This document shows positions 7,357 to 16,045 of a stretch of 64,000 bases of DNA, piece by piece. The first letter of the stretch is position 1; each line of letters starts with the position of its first letter. The stretch is from DATMER01 sp035556715 (GTDB taxonomy: Bacteria > Acidobacteriota > Thermoanaerobaculia > Multivoradales > UBA5704). A model generated the notes under the pieces. That model was given only the letters and a program-made list of their open reading frames with translations, ran no database searches and was not told where the DNA came from. The stretch is taken from contig DATMER010000016.1 in NCBI GenBank assembly GCA_035556715.1, positions 1-64,000 of the forward strand. Direction: 5' to 3'. The position numbers and the translations under genes are program-made.

Positions 7357-8562
7357 ATGGACTTCTCCATCCCCGCTCCCGTGCGTGAGATCGCCGGCAG
7401 GGTCCGTTCTTTCCTCGACCGCGAGGTCATCCCTTTGGAGCGGGAGGTGCTCGCCCGCGGCTTCGGCTCGGCTCAGGGGGAGCTCGAACGGCTCCGGGAG
7501 GAGGCGAGGCGGATGGATCTCTTCCCTCCCCACCTGCCGCAGGAGTGGGGCGGCGGCGGGCTCTCCCTCTTGGAATTTGCCCATGTGGGCGAGGTCCTGG
7601 GCCGCAGCATCCTTGGCCATTACGTCTTCAACTGCCAGGCTCCGGATGCCGGCAACATGGAACTGCTCCTCCAGCAGGGGACGGACGAACAGCGGGAGCG
7701 CTGGCTCCGCCCCCTGGCGCGGGGCGAGGTGCGGAGCTGTTTCGGCATGACGGAGCCCGAGTTCGCGGGCTCGAACCCGGTCTGGCTCGGCACCACGGCC
7801 CAGCGCGAGGGGGACGACTACGTCCTCGACGGCCACAAGTGGTTCACCTCCTCGGCCGAGGGCGCAGCCTTCTGCGTGGTCATGGCGGTCACCAACCCCT
7901 CCGCGCAGCGCCACTCCCGGGCGAGCATGATCCTGGTCCCCACAGATACGCCCGGCTTCGGGATCGTGCGCAACCTGCCGGTGATGGGCGAGGCGGGTGA
8001 GGGTTGGATGAGCCACGCCGAGGTCCGCCTGGAGGGTGTCCGCGTGCCCGTGGCGAACCGGATCGGCGAGGAGGGGGCCGGCTTCGCCCTGGCCCAGGAG
8101 CGGCTCGGGCCGGGCCGCATCCACCACTGCATGCGCTGGATCGGCATCTGCGAGCGGGCTTTCGACCTGATGTGCTCCCGGGCCGCGGATCGCGAGATCT
8201 CGCCCGGCGAGCCCCTGGGGACCCGCCAGATCGTCCACGCCTGGATCGCGGAGAGCAGAGCCGCGATCGACGCCGCCCGGCTCATGGTGCTGCGCACGGC
8301 TTGGCGCATCGACAACGAAGGCGCCCGCGAGGCCCGGGACGACGTGTCTCTGATCAAGTTCCAGGTGGCCGGCGTGCTCCAGGAGGTGCTCGACCGGGCC
8401 ATCCAGGTCCACGGCGGTTATGGCCTGCTCGACGAGCTGCCCCTCGCCTTCTGGTGGCGGCACGAGCGGGCCGCCCGGATCTATGACGGGCCGGACGAGG
8501 TCCACAAGACGTCCGTGGCCCGCCGCATCCTCGCCCGTTACGGCATGGAGAAGAAGGCATGA
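7357..8562 (+). CDS. Acyl-CoA dehydrogenase, ACAD10/11-like
   Basis: The 401-residue flavoenzyme has the full acyl-CoA dehydrogenase fold: a helical N-domain (1-120), a beta domain with FGMTEPEFAGSNP and the flavin loop HKWFTSSAEGA, and a C-terminal helical domain with RIHHCMRWIG, QIVHAWIAE, IQVHGGYGLLDELP and YDGPDEVHK. The segment GPGRIHHCMRW is characteristic of the ACAD10/ACAD11 branch. AGGAGG lies 8 nt before the ATG. The next gene overlaps by ATGA and encodes an APH-type kinase. In mammalian ACAD10/11, and in the Pseudomonas levulinate pathway (LvaA plus LvaC), such a kinase phosphorylates the 4-hydroxyl of a 4-hydroxyacyl-CoA and the dehydrogenase-fold enzyme then removes phosphate. 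The same chemistry is likely here. Confidence 0.88.
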   Translation: MDFSIPAPVREIAGRVRSFLDREVIPLEREVLARGFGSAQGELERLREEARRMDLFPPHLPQEWGGGGLSLLEFAHVGEVLGRSILGHYVFNCQAPDAGNMELLLQQGTDEQRERWLRPLARGEVRSCFGMTEPEFAGSNPVWLGTTAQREGDDYVLDGHKWFTSSAEGAAFCVVMAVTNPSAQRHSRASMILVPTDTPGFGIVRNLPVMGEAGEGWMSHAEVRLEGVRVPVANRIGEEGAGFALAQERLGPGRIHHCMRWIGICERAFDLMCSRAADREISPGEPLGTRQIVHAWIAESRAAIDAARLMVLRTAWRIDNEGAREARDDVSLIKFQVAGVLQEVLDRAIQVHGGYGLLDELPLAFWWRHERAARIYDGPDEVHKTSVARRILARYGMEKKA

Positions 8563-9707
8563 AGCCCTCACCCCCCCGGCCCCCCTCTCCCGCCTCCCCG
8601 TCCCCCTCCCCGGGAGAGGGGGGAGCCAAGACGAGCGACGGCACGCGCCCGGTGCGTCCCGGCGAGGAGCTGGACGCCGGTCCCCTCGAAGCCTGGCTGC
8701 GCGAGCGGCTGCCGGACCTCCCGCCGGGACCGCCGGAGATCGAGCAGTTCCCGGGCGGCCATTCGAACCTCACCTACCTGCTCCGGTTTGGAGGACGGGA
8801 GCTGGTCCTGAGGCGTCCGCCTTTCGGCTCCAAGGTGAAGACGGCCCACGACATGGGCCGCGAGTTCCGGGTGCTCTCCCGCCTGCGCGGGCACTACCCG
8901 AAGGCGCCAGGCACCCTGGCGCACTGCGAAGGTCCGGAGGTGATCGGCGCCCCGTTCTACGTCATGGAGCGGGTCCGCGGCGTCATCTTCCGCGACCAGC
9001 GCCCGCCCGCGGGGCTCGATCTGACGCCGGAGCGGATGCGCGGCCTGAGCGAAGCGGTCGTGGACGGTCTGATCGAGCTGCACGCCGTGGACTACGAAGC
9101 GGCCGGGCTCGCCGATTTCGGCCGGCCGGAGGGCTACGTCGAGCGGCAGGTGACCGGCTGGCGCAAGCGGTGGGAGGGCTCCAGGACCGACGACGTGCCA
9201 GACGTGGAGCGCGCCGCGGCCTGGCTCTCCGATCACCGGCCCCTGGAGCACGGAGCGGTCCTGGTCCATAACGACTACAAGTACGACAACGTGGTCTTCG
9301 CACCGGACCTCGCGCGCATCGGGGCGGTCCTGGACTGGGAGATGTCGACCATCGGCGATCCGCTGCTCGACCTTGGGACCACGCTCGGCTACTGGATCGA
9401 TCCGGACGACGACCCCGCGCTGCGGATGCTCCCCTCGGGCCCCACGGTGCTCCCCGGCAATCTGAGCCGGGCCGAGGTGGTGCAGCGTTACGCCGGGGCG
9501 ACCGGCCGCGACATTTCGGACATCGTCTTCGCCTTCGTCTTCGGGCTGTTCAAGATCGCGGTGATCGCCCAGCAGATCTATTACCGTTTCCAGCAGGGCC
9601 TCACGAAGGACCCCCGCTTCGCGGCCATGCTCCCCGCGGTGAAGCTGCTCGGCCGCACCGCGGTCTCGGCCATGGACAAGGGGCGGATCGACCGGCTGGC
9701 AGGATGA
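8559..9707 (+). CDS. APH-fold phosphotransferase, probable 4-hydroxyacyl-CoA kinase partner
   Basis: This 382-residue kinase-fold protein shows the nucleotide loop GGHSNLTYLLRFGG (~66-80), an invariant lysine region ELVLRRPP, the catalytic loop VLVHNDYKYDNVVF (HxDxxxxN) and the metal-binding DWEMSTIGDPLLDL. It is the same family as the kinase half of ACAD10/11 and LvaA, and it is translationally coupled (ATGA) to the dehydrogenase gene before it. Residues ~3-22 (a Pro/Ser stretch, SPPRPPSPASPSPSPGEGG) are encoded by a dispersed palindromic repeat sitting just inside the start codon. The catalytic domain begins around residue 40. A later start is not obvious, so the repeat is probably translated as a disordered leader. 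Confidence 0.86.
   Translation: MKPSPPRPPSPASPSPSPGEGGAKTSDGTRPVRPGEELDAGPLEAWLRERLPDLPPGPPEIEQFPGGHSNLTYLLRFGGRELVLRRPPFGSKVKTAHDMGREFRVLSRLRGHYPKAPGTLAHCEGPEVIGAPFYVMERVRGVIFRDQRPPAGLDLTPERMRGLSEAVVDGLIELHAVDYEAAGLADFGRPEGYVERQVTGWRKRWEGSRTDDVPDVERAAAWLSDHRPLEHGAVLVHNDYKYDNVVFAPDLARIGAVLDWEMSTIGDPLLDLGTTLGYWIDPDDDPALRMLPSGPTVLPGNLSRAEVVQRYAGATGRDISDIVFAFVFGLFKIAVIAQQIYYRFQQGLTKDPRFAAMLPAVKLLGRTAVSAMDKGRIDRLAG
8564..8626. repeat. Dispersed CCCTCACCCCC/CCCTCTCCC palindromic element inside a coding start
   Basis: The stretch begins GCCCTCACCCCCC and ends with GGGAGAGGGGGGA. It carries the same boxes as the copies near 20618, 27824, 29748, 35895, 43527 and 58285. It lies 5 nt after the ATG of the kinase gene and is in frame with it, contributing about 20 residues. 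Confidence 0.75.
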
Positions 9708-10963
9708 CACCCCCGGCGCCCCCGCTGATCCTTCCCCTGCTCCGCTTCCACCTTCGCGTCGGTGCCCGGCTGGCGCTCCGGGTGATGGTGCCGGTCCTGG
9801 CGGCTACGGTCGGCGCCATGATGCTCCTGGGGGTGGACTTCATCAATTCCTTCGGAGCCCTACTGTTCGGCTCCCGCGAGGGGGGCGGGTCGGGGCTGCT
9901 GATCGCCTTGGCCTGCCTGGGCGTGGCCTGGGTCGCGGCGCCGCGGGTCTGCCGGGGGCTCGACGGCTGGATGCGGCACCTGCCGGTCGACGGGCTCGCC
10001 CACCGCCGAGCCGCGATGCTCGCGATCGCCGCGGCCCAGAGCTCGCTCCTCCTCCTCTTCCTCTTCTTTGCCATGGCCGCGGCGCGGAACGGGGCCGATC
10101 CGTACCCGAGCCTCGCCGGGTTGATCGTGGCCCTGCCCGCCACGGCGCTGGCTGCGATGCCGGTCCGCTTCCTGGCCCGGCCGCTGGGCCTGACGGCCGC
10201 GGTTGTCGCCTTCTCCGGCGGATGGATGCCGGTCGGACTCGGGGCCGTCCTCCTGATCGCCGCGGATAGGATCGCTGGTCCACTGCTGAAGAGTCCGCCG
10301 GGGATCGTCCTCAGCCGTTCCGCCCGGCGAAAGACCGGGCGCTGGCTCGAAGCGCGGATCGCCTGGCGCGCCCTGGGGGGATCGCTTGTGGGCTCGTATC
10401 TGGCCGGTCTCCTCCCCCTCGGCGCCGCGGTCCTGTTCGTCCGCAACAACGAGCTTCCCCTGGTCTACGTGCGGCTGGGCGCTCTCCTCGGCGGGGGCAC
10501 CGCGGTGGTCCTCCTCCTCTCGAGCATGGCAGAGAGCCTGGCCGTCCGGCGTCCTGCCTGGCCCTGGTCGCGTTCCCTCCCCTGGACCGCCCGGCAGCGG
10601 GTGCTCTTCGACAGCCTGTTCCTGGGAGGGCACGCCCTCCCCCTGGTCCTGCTGACCGCCTGGATCGAGCCGCTCGCGGCCGTCGCGGTCCTCGGAGAGA
10701 TCCCGCTCCTCGCCACGCGGGCGGCCGGGGCCGTGCGCCGCGCGCCGGAGCGCAGGACCGGGGCCTCGGGGGAGATCCTGATCGAGGGGATGCTCCTCGC
10801 CGCGGCCGTGGCCCTCCTCCCCTGGGTCTCCCTGATCGCCCTGCTTGGGACACCGCTGGCGATACGAGCGGCGGCCGAGCGCGAGCGGCGGCAGAAGGTG
10901 AGCCGCTGGCAGGAGATCCACCACCTGGCCGTGGGCGATCCTCAATCCTGGAGCTCCGGATGA
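9704..10963 (+). CDS. Integral membrane protein, ABC-2-type permease candidate
   Basis: The 419-residue protein is dominated by hydrophobic segments (for example VMVPVLAATVGAMMLLGV, LLIALACLGVAWVAA, AMLAIAAAQSSLLLLFLFF, LVGSYLAGLLPLGAAVLF, ILIEGMLLAAAVALLPW), about ten to twelve in all. It starts with ATGA overlap at the kinase stop, and its own stop overlaps the ATG of an ABC ATPase gene, so the three are translated as a chain. The pairing with a lone ATPase of the ABC-2/CcmA type makes it the membrane half of an exporter or of an integral-membrane ABC system. No substrate-binding protein is present. I cannot assign a substrate; sequence identity to named permeases is not evident by eye. Confidence 0.72.
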   Translation: MTPPAPPLILPLLRFHLRVGARLALRVMVPVLAATVGAMMLLGVDFINSFGALLFGSREGGGSGLLIALACLGVAWVAAPRVCRGLDGWMRHLPVDGLAHRRAAMLAIAAAQSSLLLLFLFFAMAAARNGADPYPSLAGLIVALPATALAAMPVRFLARPLGLTAAVVAFSGGWMPVGLGAVLLIAADRIAGPLLKSPPGIVLSRSARRKTGRWLEARIAWRALGGSLVGSYLAGLLPLGAAVLFVRNNELPLVYVRLGALLGGGTAVVLLLSSMAESLAVRRPAWPWSRSLPWTARQRVLFDSLFLGGHALPLVLLTAWIEPLAAVAVLGEIPLLATRAAGAVRRAPERRTGASGEILIEGMLLAAAVALLPWVSLIALLGTPLAIRAAAERERRQKVSRWQEIHHLAVGDPQSWSSG

Positions 10964-11655
10964 TCCGCTTCGAGGGAGTCGGCTTCTCCTATCGCGACGG
11001 CCAGCCGGTCCTGTCGGAGATCAGCCTGGAGATCCCCGCCGGGCTCACCCTGCTCCTGGGGCCGAACGGCTGCGGCAAGAGCACGCTGCTCAAGATCGCG
11101 GCCGGAGTCGAGCGCCCCGACCAGGGAAGGGTGGAGGTGGACGGCCGCGACCTCTGGATCGAGGAGGCGGAGGCACGCCGGACCCTGGCCTACGTGCCGG
11201 AGCAGCCGGACCTGACGCCCTATGCTACGGTGCGGGAGATCCTCGGCCTCGTCTGCCGGCTGAGAGGAGAGCCTCGGCAGGCCGCCGAAAGAGCTCTGGA
11301 GCTCGTCGGGCTCGACCGCCTGGCTCACCGATCGGTCCGGGAGCTGTCGATGGGACAGCGCAGAAGAGCGGTTCTCGCCGCGGCCCGGATCGGAACCCCG
11401 GCCCACCTCCTCCTCGACGAGCCGCTGGAAGCGATGGACCGCGGAGCGCGGGAGGACATCCTCGCCTGGATCGACAGCCGCCTCGCCGCGGGAGCCGCCG
11501 TGGTAGTGGTCTCCCACGACATCGAGCCCTTCGCGCCGAGCGCGGACCGCGCGTTCACGGTGAAGGACAGCCGATGCCTGGGGGCGGGAGAGCTGCCGCT
11601 CAATCCGGGAGAGCGGATGGGCTTACTGGAACGGCTGGCGCGGGGTCAGCCTTGA
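10960..11655 (+). CDS. ABC transporter ATP-binding protein
   Basis: The protein is 231 residues, the usual size for a single nucleotide-binding domain. It has Walker A GPNGCGKST (~36-44), a Q-loop in YVPEQPDLTPYATVREIL, the ABC signature LSMGQRRR (with M in place of the usual G at the third position), Walker B HLLLDEP and an H-loop VVVVSHD. The signature resembles exporters of the CcmA/NatA kind. The start codon overlaps the permease stop (ATGA), and its stop overlaps the TTG start of the next gene, so it belongs to a four-gene chain with the permease, a DUF3142 lipoprotein and a TPR-like secreted protein. Confidence 0.9.
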   Translation: MIRFEGVGFSYRDGQPVLSEISLEIPAGLTLLLGPNGCGKSTLLKIAAGVERPDQGRVEVDGRDLWIEEAEARRTLAYVPEQPDLTPYATVREILGLVCRLRGEPRQAAERALELVGLDRLAHRSVRELSMGQRRRAVLAAARIGTPAHLLLDEPLEAMDRGAREDILAWIDSRLAAGAAVVVVSHDIEPFAPSADRAFTVKDSRCLGAGELPLNPGERMGLLERLARGQP

Positions 11656-12932
11656 AGCTCGAGCGCAGAGCCCGGATTTACCGCCTGCTCCTCATGGCCC
11701 TGCTGTCCCTCGCCTGCCAAGCCCGGGAGCGAGCCTCCGGCCCCCTCCCGCAAGAGGCCTACGTCTGGCAGCGGGCTTGGACTCCAGCCGTGCGCGAGGC
11801 GGTCGGGCAGACATCCGACTTCGCGATCCTGGTGGTGCTCGCCGCCGAGGTCGACCTCTCTCAAGCCCCTCCCCGGATTTCCCGCGCGGGGATTGACTGG
11901 CCGACGCTACGGGAGGCAGGACGTCCGGTGGGACTGGCTCTCCGGATCGGACGCTTCCAGGGATGGGGCGGCGGGACCGGCAAGTTCGCGGAAGATCCGC
12001 AAACCGTTCGGCTCCTCGCGAGCCTCGCGGCGGAGATGGCGGCGCAGGCAGATTCCCAAGGCATCGACTTGCGGGAGATCCAGCTCGACTACGACTGCCC
12101 CGAATCCAAGCTCGCCGACTACCCCGTCCTGATCGAGGAGGTACGGCGGAGCGTGGCTCCTACCCCGGTGACGATCACAGCCTTGCCGAGCTGGCTTCGG
12201 CACCAGCGGGCGTTCCGGAACCTCTCCCGGAAGGCGGACGGCGTCGTCCTCCAGGTCCACTCCCTGCGGGCGCCATCGAAACCCGGAGAGCGGATTCCTC
12301 TGGTCGATCCCGAGGATGCCGTCCGAGCCGTGGAGAAGGCCGCGCGGGCGGGCAGGCCGTTCCGGGTCGCTCTGCCGACCTATGCGTACGGCGCGGTCTT
12401 CGACCCGCGAGGCAACGTGGTCGGCCTCGCCGCCGAGGGGACGGGAGGCGCGCCGAACGCGTCGGACACTGCGGCCGATCCCGAGGCCATGGCCGGGCTG
12501 GTGCGGGGCTGGACCGCTGACCGCCCGCGAGAGCTGTCCGGCCTGATCTGGTACCGGCTCCCTACCAGCGCCGATACCCGCAACTGGCCGCGGACCACCC
12601 TGAACGCCGTCATGGCGGGCCGCGCTCCCCGGCGGGAGATCCGGACCTCGCTCCGCCGCCCCGACCCCGCTCTCGTCGAGATCGATCTCGTGAACAGCGG
12701 CGAGGCCGAGGTCCTGTTGCCTTCCCCCGTTCACATCAGGTGGGATTCGGATAATCTGATCGTTGCCGACGGTCTGACTGGATACAGGCTCCTCCGAGCG
12801 GGTCCGCGCGAGATCCGGATGGAGGGGCCGGACCCGATCCGCTCCCTCCGGCCCGGGGAGCGGCGGACGATCGCCTGGCTGCGCTTTCGAGGCCCCGCGG
12901 AGGTTCACGTTGAGATCCCGTCTTCTCTGTAA
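11652..12932 (+). CDS. DUF3142 lipoprotein
   Basis: The most economical start is the TTG at 11652, which overlaps the preceding stop (TTGA). It gives MKLERRARIYRLLLMALLSLACQA, a basic n-region, hydrophobic core and lipobox LSLAC, so the protein should be lipid-anchored. The mature part (~400 residues) carries the DUF3142 pattern: VWQRAWTPAVREAV near the N-terminus, a TIM-barrel-like core with EIQLDYDCPESKL and VTITALPSWL, and SGLIWYRLPT near the end. The D-Y-D motif and barrel shape suggest a sugar- or glycan-related enzyme, but the family has no assigned reaction that I know. It is coupled to the ABC ATPase upstream and overlaps the next gene by 23 nt. Confidence 0.78.
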   Translation: MKLERRARIYRLLLMALLSLACQARERASGPLPQEAYVWQRAWTPAVREAVGQTSDFAILVVLAAEVDLSQAPPRISRAGIDWPTLREAGRPVGLALRIGRFQGWGGGTGKFAEDPQTVRLLASLAAEMAAQADSQGIDLREIQLDYDCPESKLADYPVLIEEVRRSVAPTPVTITALPSWLRHQRAFRNLSRKADGVVLQVHSLRAPSKPGERIPLVDPEDAVRAVEKAARAGRPFRVALPTYAYGAVFDPRGNVVGLAAEGTGGAPNASDTAADPEAMAGLVRGWTADRPRELSGLIWYRLPTSADTRNWPRTTLNAVMAGRAPRREIRTSLRRPDPALVEIDLVNSGEAEVLLPSPVHIRWDSDNLIVADGLTGYRLLRAGPREIRMEGPDPIRSLRPGERRTIAWLRFRGPAEVHVEIPSSL

Positions 12933-15024
12933 GCTCGCCCTGTTCGCCGCCGGGCTGCTCGTCGCCATCCCGGTCGTCTGGGCCTGCGGCCCCTACCTTC
13001 CCAATTGGATCCTGGGGCCTGATCGACTGCTCTTCGAAGGTCCCATCGGGACGTTCAAGGACGAGGTGGAAAGGCTCCGTTCCGGAGGCGGGCCGTCCTT
13101 CAAGGCCATGCAGAGCGAGAGCAGCTACGAAGCCGAGATCCTCGAGGCCGAGCGCGCCGACCTGGAGCGGGCGCTCGCCGAGCACGGCACCTGGACCATG
13201 CTGCGCGGAAAGGTCGTGGAGAACGTCGTGCGACTGCGGCAAGACATGGCTCCGCACCAGGCAAGCCTCGGGGATCTCCTCACCTTCGGCATGGTCAAGC
13301 CCGGACCGACGCCCTCCGGCCTGACCGTCCCCAAGCCGTTGCTCCCCGAGTTCGCGGACTACCTCGAAGGGGCGATCGCCTACAACGACGGCCGGCTCAA
13401 TGCCGCGGTCCAGGCCTGGGAGCGGCTGCGGCGGCGGCCGGCGGAGCAGCGGCGCTTCCGCTCCACCTGGGCGGCCTTCATGATCGGCAAGGCCCGCATC
13501 CGCACCGATCCGGACCGGGCGGTGAAATCCTTCCAACTCACCCGCGAGCTCGCCTCGAAAGGGTTCGTGGACAGCCTCGGCCTCGCCGCCTCCAGCCTCG
13601 GCTGGGAAGCCTGGGCCGAAGCCGAGCGGAAGCGCTACGACCGCGCCCTCGTCCTCTACGCGCAGCAGATGAGGACCGGCGACAAGACGGCCTACACCTC
13701 CCTGAAGCTCACCGCGCCCGAGGCCCTGGCCGCGGGTCCCGAAGCCCTCGCCGCCATCGCCCGCGACCCGGAGGCCCGGGCCATCCTCACGGCGTACTTC
13801 GTGTCGCACGACCCGGACGGGGGCGAGGACTGGCAGAAGGCGCTCGCGGATGCCGGGGTCCGCGACCTGCCCGGAGCCGACCGGCTGGCCTGGGCCGCCT
13901 ACCTGGCCGGCGATTTCCAGGGAGCGGCGGCCTGGCTCGACCGGGCGCAGGAGCAGTCGCCGCCATCGCCATCATCCCCGATATTTCGCTGGGTGCGCGC
14001 TCGTCTGCTGCTCCGCGACGGCAAGCTCGACGAAGCCCGCGATCTCCTGGCCGGGGCATCCAGCGAGCTGCGAGACCTTGGCTTGGGTCTGGACGAGGCC
14101 TTCTGGATCTCCACGGAGACCGGCGAGATCAGCGCCGCTCCGCAAAGGGCCGTCGGCGAGGAGGCGGTGATCCGGCTCACTCAACGGGACTACACCGGCG
14201 CCCTCGACCGCTTCCTCCGCTCTGGCTACTGGCTGGACGCCGCCTATCTGGCCGAGCAGGTGCTCACTCTCGACGAGCTGAAGGCCTACGTGGATGCGAC
14301 CTGGCCCGCGGACCTGGCCGCGAAGTACGAACCGCCGAAAGGAGAGGACGCCTGGGAGCCACTCCTCGTCGGCGGCTACACCGCGCCGCCTCCGGAGCGC
14401 CTCGCCCGCGACCTGCGCGATCTTCTCGGGCGGAGGCTGGCCCGCGAGGGCCGGCTCGCGGACGCCGGGGCCTACCTGAAGCCGGAACACCGGCCGGAGC
14501 TGGCCAGCCTGGGCTCCCGCCTCGCCGCGGGCCGGGACGGCAAACGCCCCGCCGCCGACCGAGCCCGCGAGCTCTTCCAGGCCGCCTGCCTCCTCCGGCA
14601 CCAGGGGATGGAGATCACCGGCACCGTGGTCGAGCCCGATTGGGCCCTGCTCGACGGTTTCTACGAGATGCCCTGGGTCACGAACGATCGCGATGCCCGG
14701 CGGGAGAACCGCATCGTCCCGGTCACCCAGGACGAGACCCGGCGCGCCGAACGCCACCGGGGCCGTCCCTGGAAGCGCTTCCACTACCGCTACCGCGCCG
14801 CGGACCTGGCCTGGGACGCGGCGAAGCTCCTGCCCTCCGGCGATGAGAAGGCCGCCATGCTGGCCACGGCCGGGAGCTGGATCGGCTCGCGAGACCCCGA
14901 GGCCGCCGACCGCTTCTACAAGCAGCTCGTCCACTGCTGCGGATCGACCGACCTGGGCCGCCAGGCCGACGAGCTGCGCTGGTTCCCGGAGGCGGACGCT
15001 TGCGCTATGGCCCCGGAGCCGTGA
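12910..15024 (+). CDS. Large secreted alpha-helical (TPR-like) protein of unknown function
   Basis: The 704 residues begin with a signal peptide (MRSRLLCKLALFAAGLLVAIPVVWA) and continue with CGPYLPNWIL, a Cys-Gly-Pro start seen in a group of uncharacterised exported proteins. The rest is helix pairs rich in Ala, Leu, Arg and Glu with TPR-like spacing (for example AVQAWERLRRRPAEQRRF, KSFQLTRELASKGF, ALDRFLRSGYWLDAAYLAEQ, RARELFQAACLL). The region DGFYEMPWVTNDRDARREN is aromatic and distinct. The start overlaps the end of the DUF3142 gene by 23 nt. It converges with the Ig-like lipoprotein gene, overlapping it by 20 nt at the 3' ends. The neighbourhood suggests a periplasmic scaffold working with the ABC system, which is inference. 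Confidence 0.7.
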   Translation: MRSRLLCKLALFAAGLLVAIPVVWACGPYLPNWILGPDRLLFEGPIGTFKDEVERLRSGGGPSFKAMQSESSYEAEILEAERADLERALAEHGTWTMLRGKVVENVVRLRQDMAPHQASLGDLLTFGMVKPGPTPSGLTVPKPLLPEFADYLEGAIAYNDGRLNAAVQAWERLRRRPAEQRRFRSTWAAFMIGKARIRTDPDRAVKSFQLTRELASKGFVDSLGLAASSLGWEAWAEAERKRYDRALVLYAQQMRTGDKTAYTSLKLTAPEALAAGPEALAAIARDPEARAILTAYFVSHDPDGGEDWQKALADAGVRDLPGADRLAWAAYLAGDFQGAAAWLDRAQEQSPPSPSSPIFRWVRARLLLRDGKLDEARDLLAGASSELRDLGLGLDEAFWISTETGEISAAPQRAVGEEAVIRLTQRDYTGALDRFLRSGYWLDAAYLAEQVLTLDELKAYVDATWPADLAAKYEPPKGEDAWEPLLVGGYTAPPPERLARDLRDLLGRRLAREGRLADAGAYLKPEHRPELASLGSRLAAGRDGKRPAADRARELFQAACLLRHQGMEITGTVVEPDWALLDGFYEMPWVTNDRDARRENRIVPVTQDETRRAERHRGRPWKRFHYRYRAADLAWDAAKLLPSGDEKAAMLATAGSWIGSRDPEAADRFYKQLVHCCGSTDLGRQADELRWFPEADACAMAPEP

Positions 15025-16036
15025 TCTCCACCTCGACGCTGCCGGTCACATTGGTATCCTGAGCGCCGACGATCACCCTCACTAGCCCCGGTGTCACGGC
15101 TCCGGGGAAGAAGTCGGCGGTCGCCTGGCCGTTCGTGGTGCGGGTGATGTTCGTGAAGCGGCCGACGGGAGTGCCGTCCGCCGCCTCGGCCCGGAACGTC
15201 ACGAGCGTGCCGTCGGAAACGTTTCCAATGTTGCGCAGCAGCATGGCGGTGATCGTGATCTTGGAGTCCGCCGCGGACGGCACCGTCTCCGGCTGGGCGG
15301 TGACGACGATCGCGTTCGGTAGGGCGCGATCGAAGCTGACGGACACCTCCTGCGTCACCCCGTTGACCGTTGCCAGCACGCGGCCGGTGCCGATCTGGGC
15401 AGGGCTCTTCAGGTCCGCGGAGGCGCGGTTCCCGGCGTCGACCGGCACCTGGACGCTCGTCTGGCTGGACGGCGCGAACGTTCCATTGGTGGCCGTGAAG
15501 GTCACCGTGCGCGAGGCCTGGGGGATCGACGGCGAGACCTGGACCGTGTAGGTGGTGAGCGTCGCGCCGTCAGCCGGCGCACGCTCCGGCGCCCGGACGA
15601 ACTCGATGATCCCATCCGGCTGCACCGGGCCGAATTGAACTGTCATCTGGACAGTGACCCCGGGCGCGCTCTGCGGCGCGGCAGTCACCACCGCGGAGCC
15701 GACGCGCTGCGAGCTGATCAGATCGATCACGGCGCGGCCGCTCCCGTCGGCCTCCACCTGCTGGCAGCCGGTGCAGTTGGCGACCGGCTGGCCACCTTCG
15801 AGCGTGCCGTCCGTGGTCGAAAAAGTGACCATCCGCCGATCGAAGGCCGGCGCGCCCAACAGCCGAGCCTCCAGTTGCAGGCGCGAGAAGCCGTCCGCGG
15901 GCAGGCTCGTGGCCCCGCTCACCGAGCTCAGGGTAACGATGTCGTCGACGCGCTGCTCCGTGGGCGAGTAATCCGACTTGTCATAGCAGCCAGCCAGGAG
16001 GACGCCGAGGATAACCGCGAGGAGTAGAGACTTCAT
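15005..16036 (-). CDS. Lipoprotein with tandem bacterial Ig-like (Big_1/invasin-type) domains
   Basis: The 343-residue protein starts MKSLLLAVILGVLLAGCYDKSDYS, a lipoprotein signal with lipobox LLAGC. It then has about three ~90-residue Ig-like modules, recognisable from repeats of the type GATSLPADGFSRLQLEARL...VTFSTTDGTL, DGATLTTYTVQVSP...VTFTATNGTF, and SAADSKITITAMLLRN...VTFRAEAADGTP. Each is followed by a G-A/S-A-V/T-hydrophobic strand (GRAVIDLIS, NRASADLKS, GQATADFFP). This is the Big_1 pattern found in invasins, intimins and carbohydrate-binding surface proteins. It is the last gene of a three-gene reverse-strand operon. GAGGTG lies 5 nt before the ATG. Confidence 0.85.
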   Translation of the reverse strand: MKSLLLAVILGVLLAGCYDKSDYSPTEQRVDDIVTLSSVSGATSLPADGFSRLQLEARLLGAPAFDRRMVTFSTTDGTLEGGQPVANCTGCQQVEADGSGRAVIDLISSQRVGSAVVTAAPQSAPGVTVQMTVQFGPVQPDGIIEFVRAPERAPADGATLTTYTVQVSPSIPQASRTVTFTATNGTFAPSSQTSVQVPVDAGNRASADLKSPAQIGTGRVLATVNGVTQEVSVSFDRALPNAIVVTAQPETVPSAADSKITITAMLLRNIGNVSDGTLVTFRAEAADGTPVGRFTNITRTTNGQATADFFPGAVTPGLVRVIVGAQDTNVTGSVEVEITAPGP

Positions 16037-16045
16037 GGAAGCACC

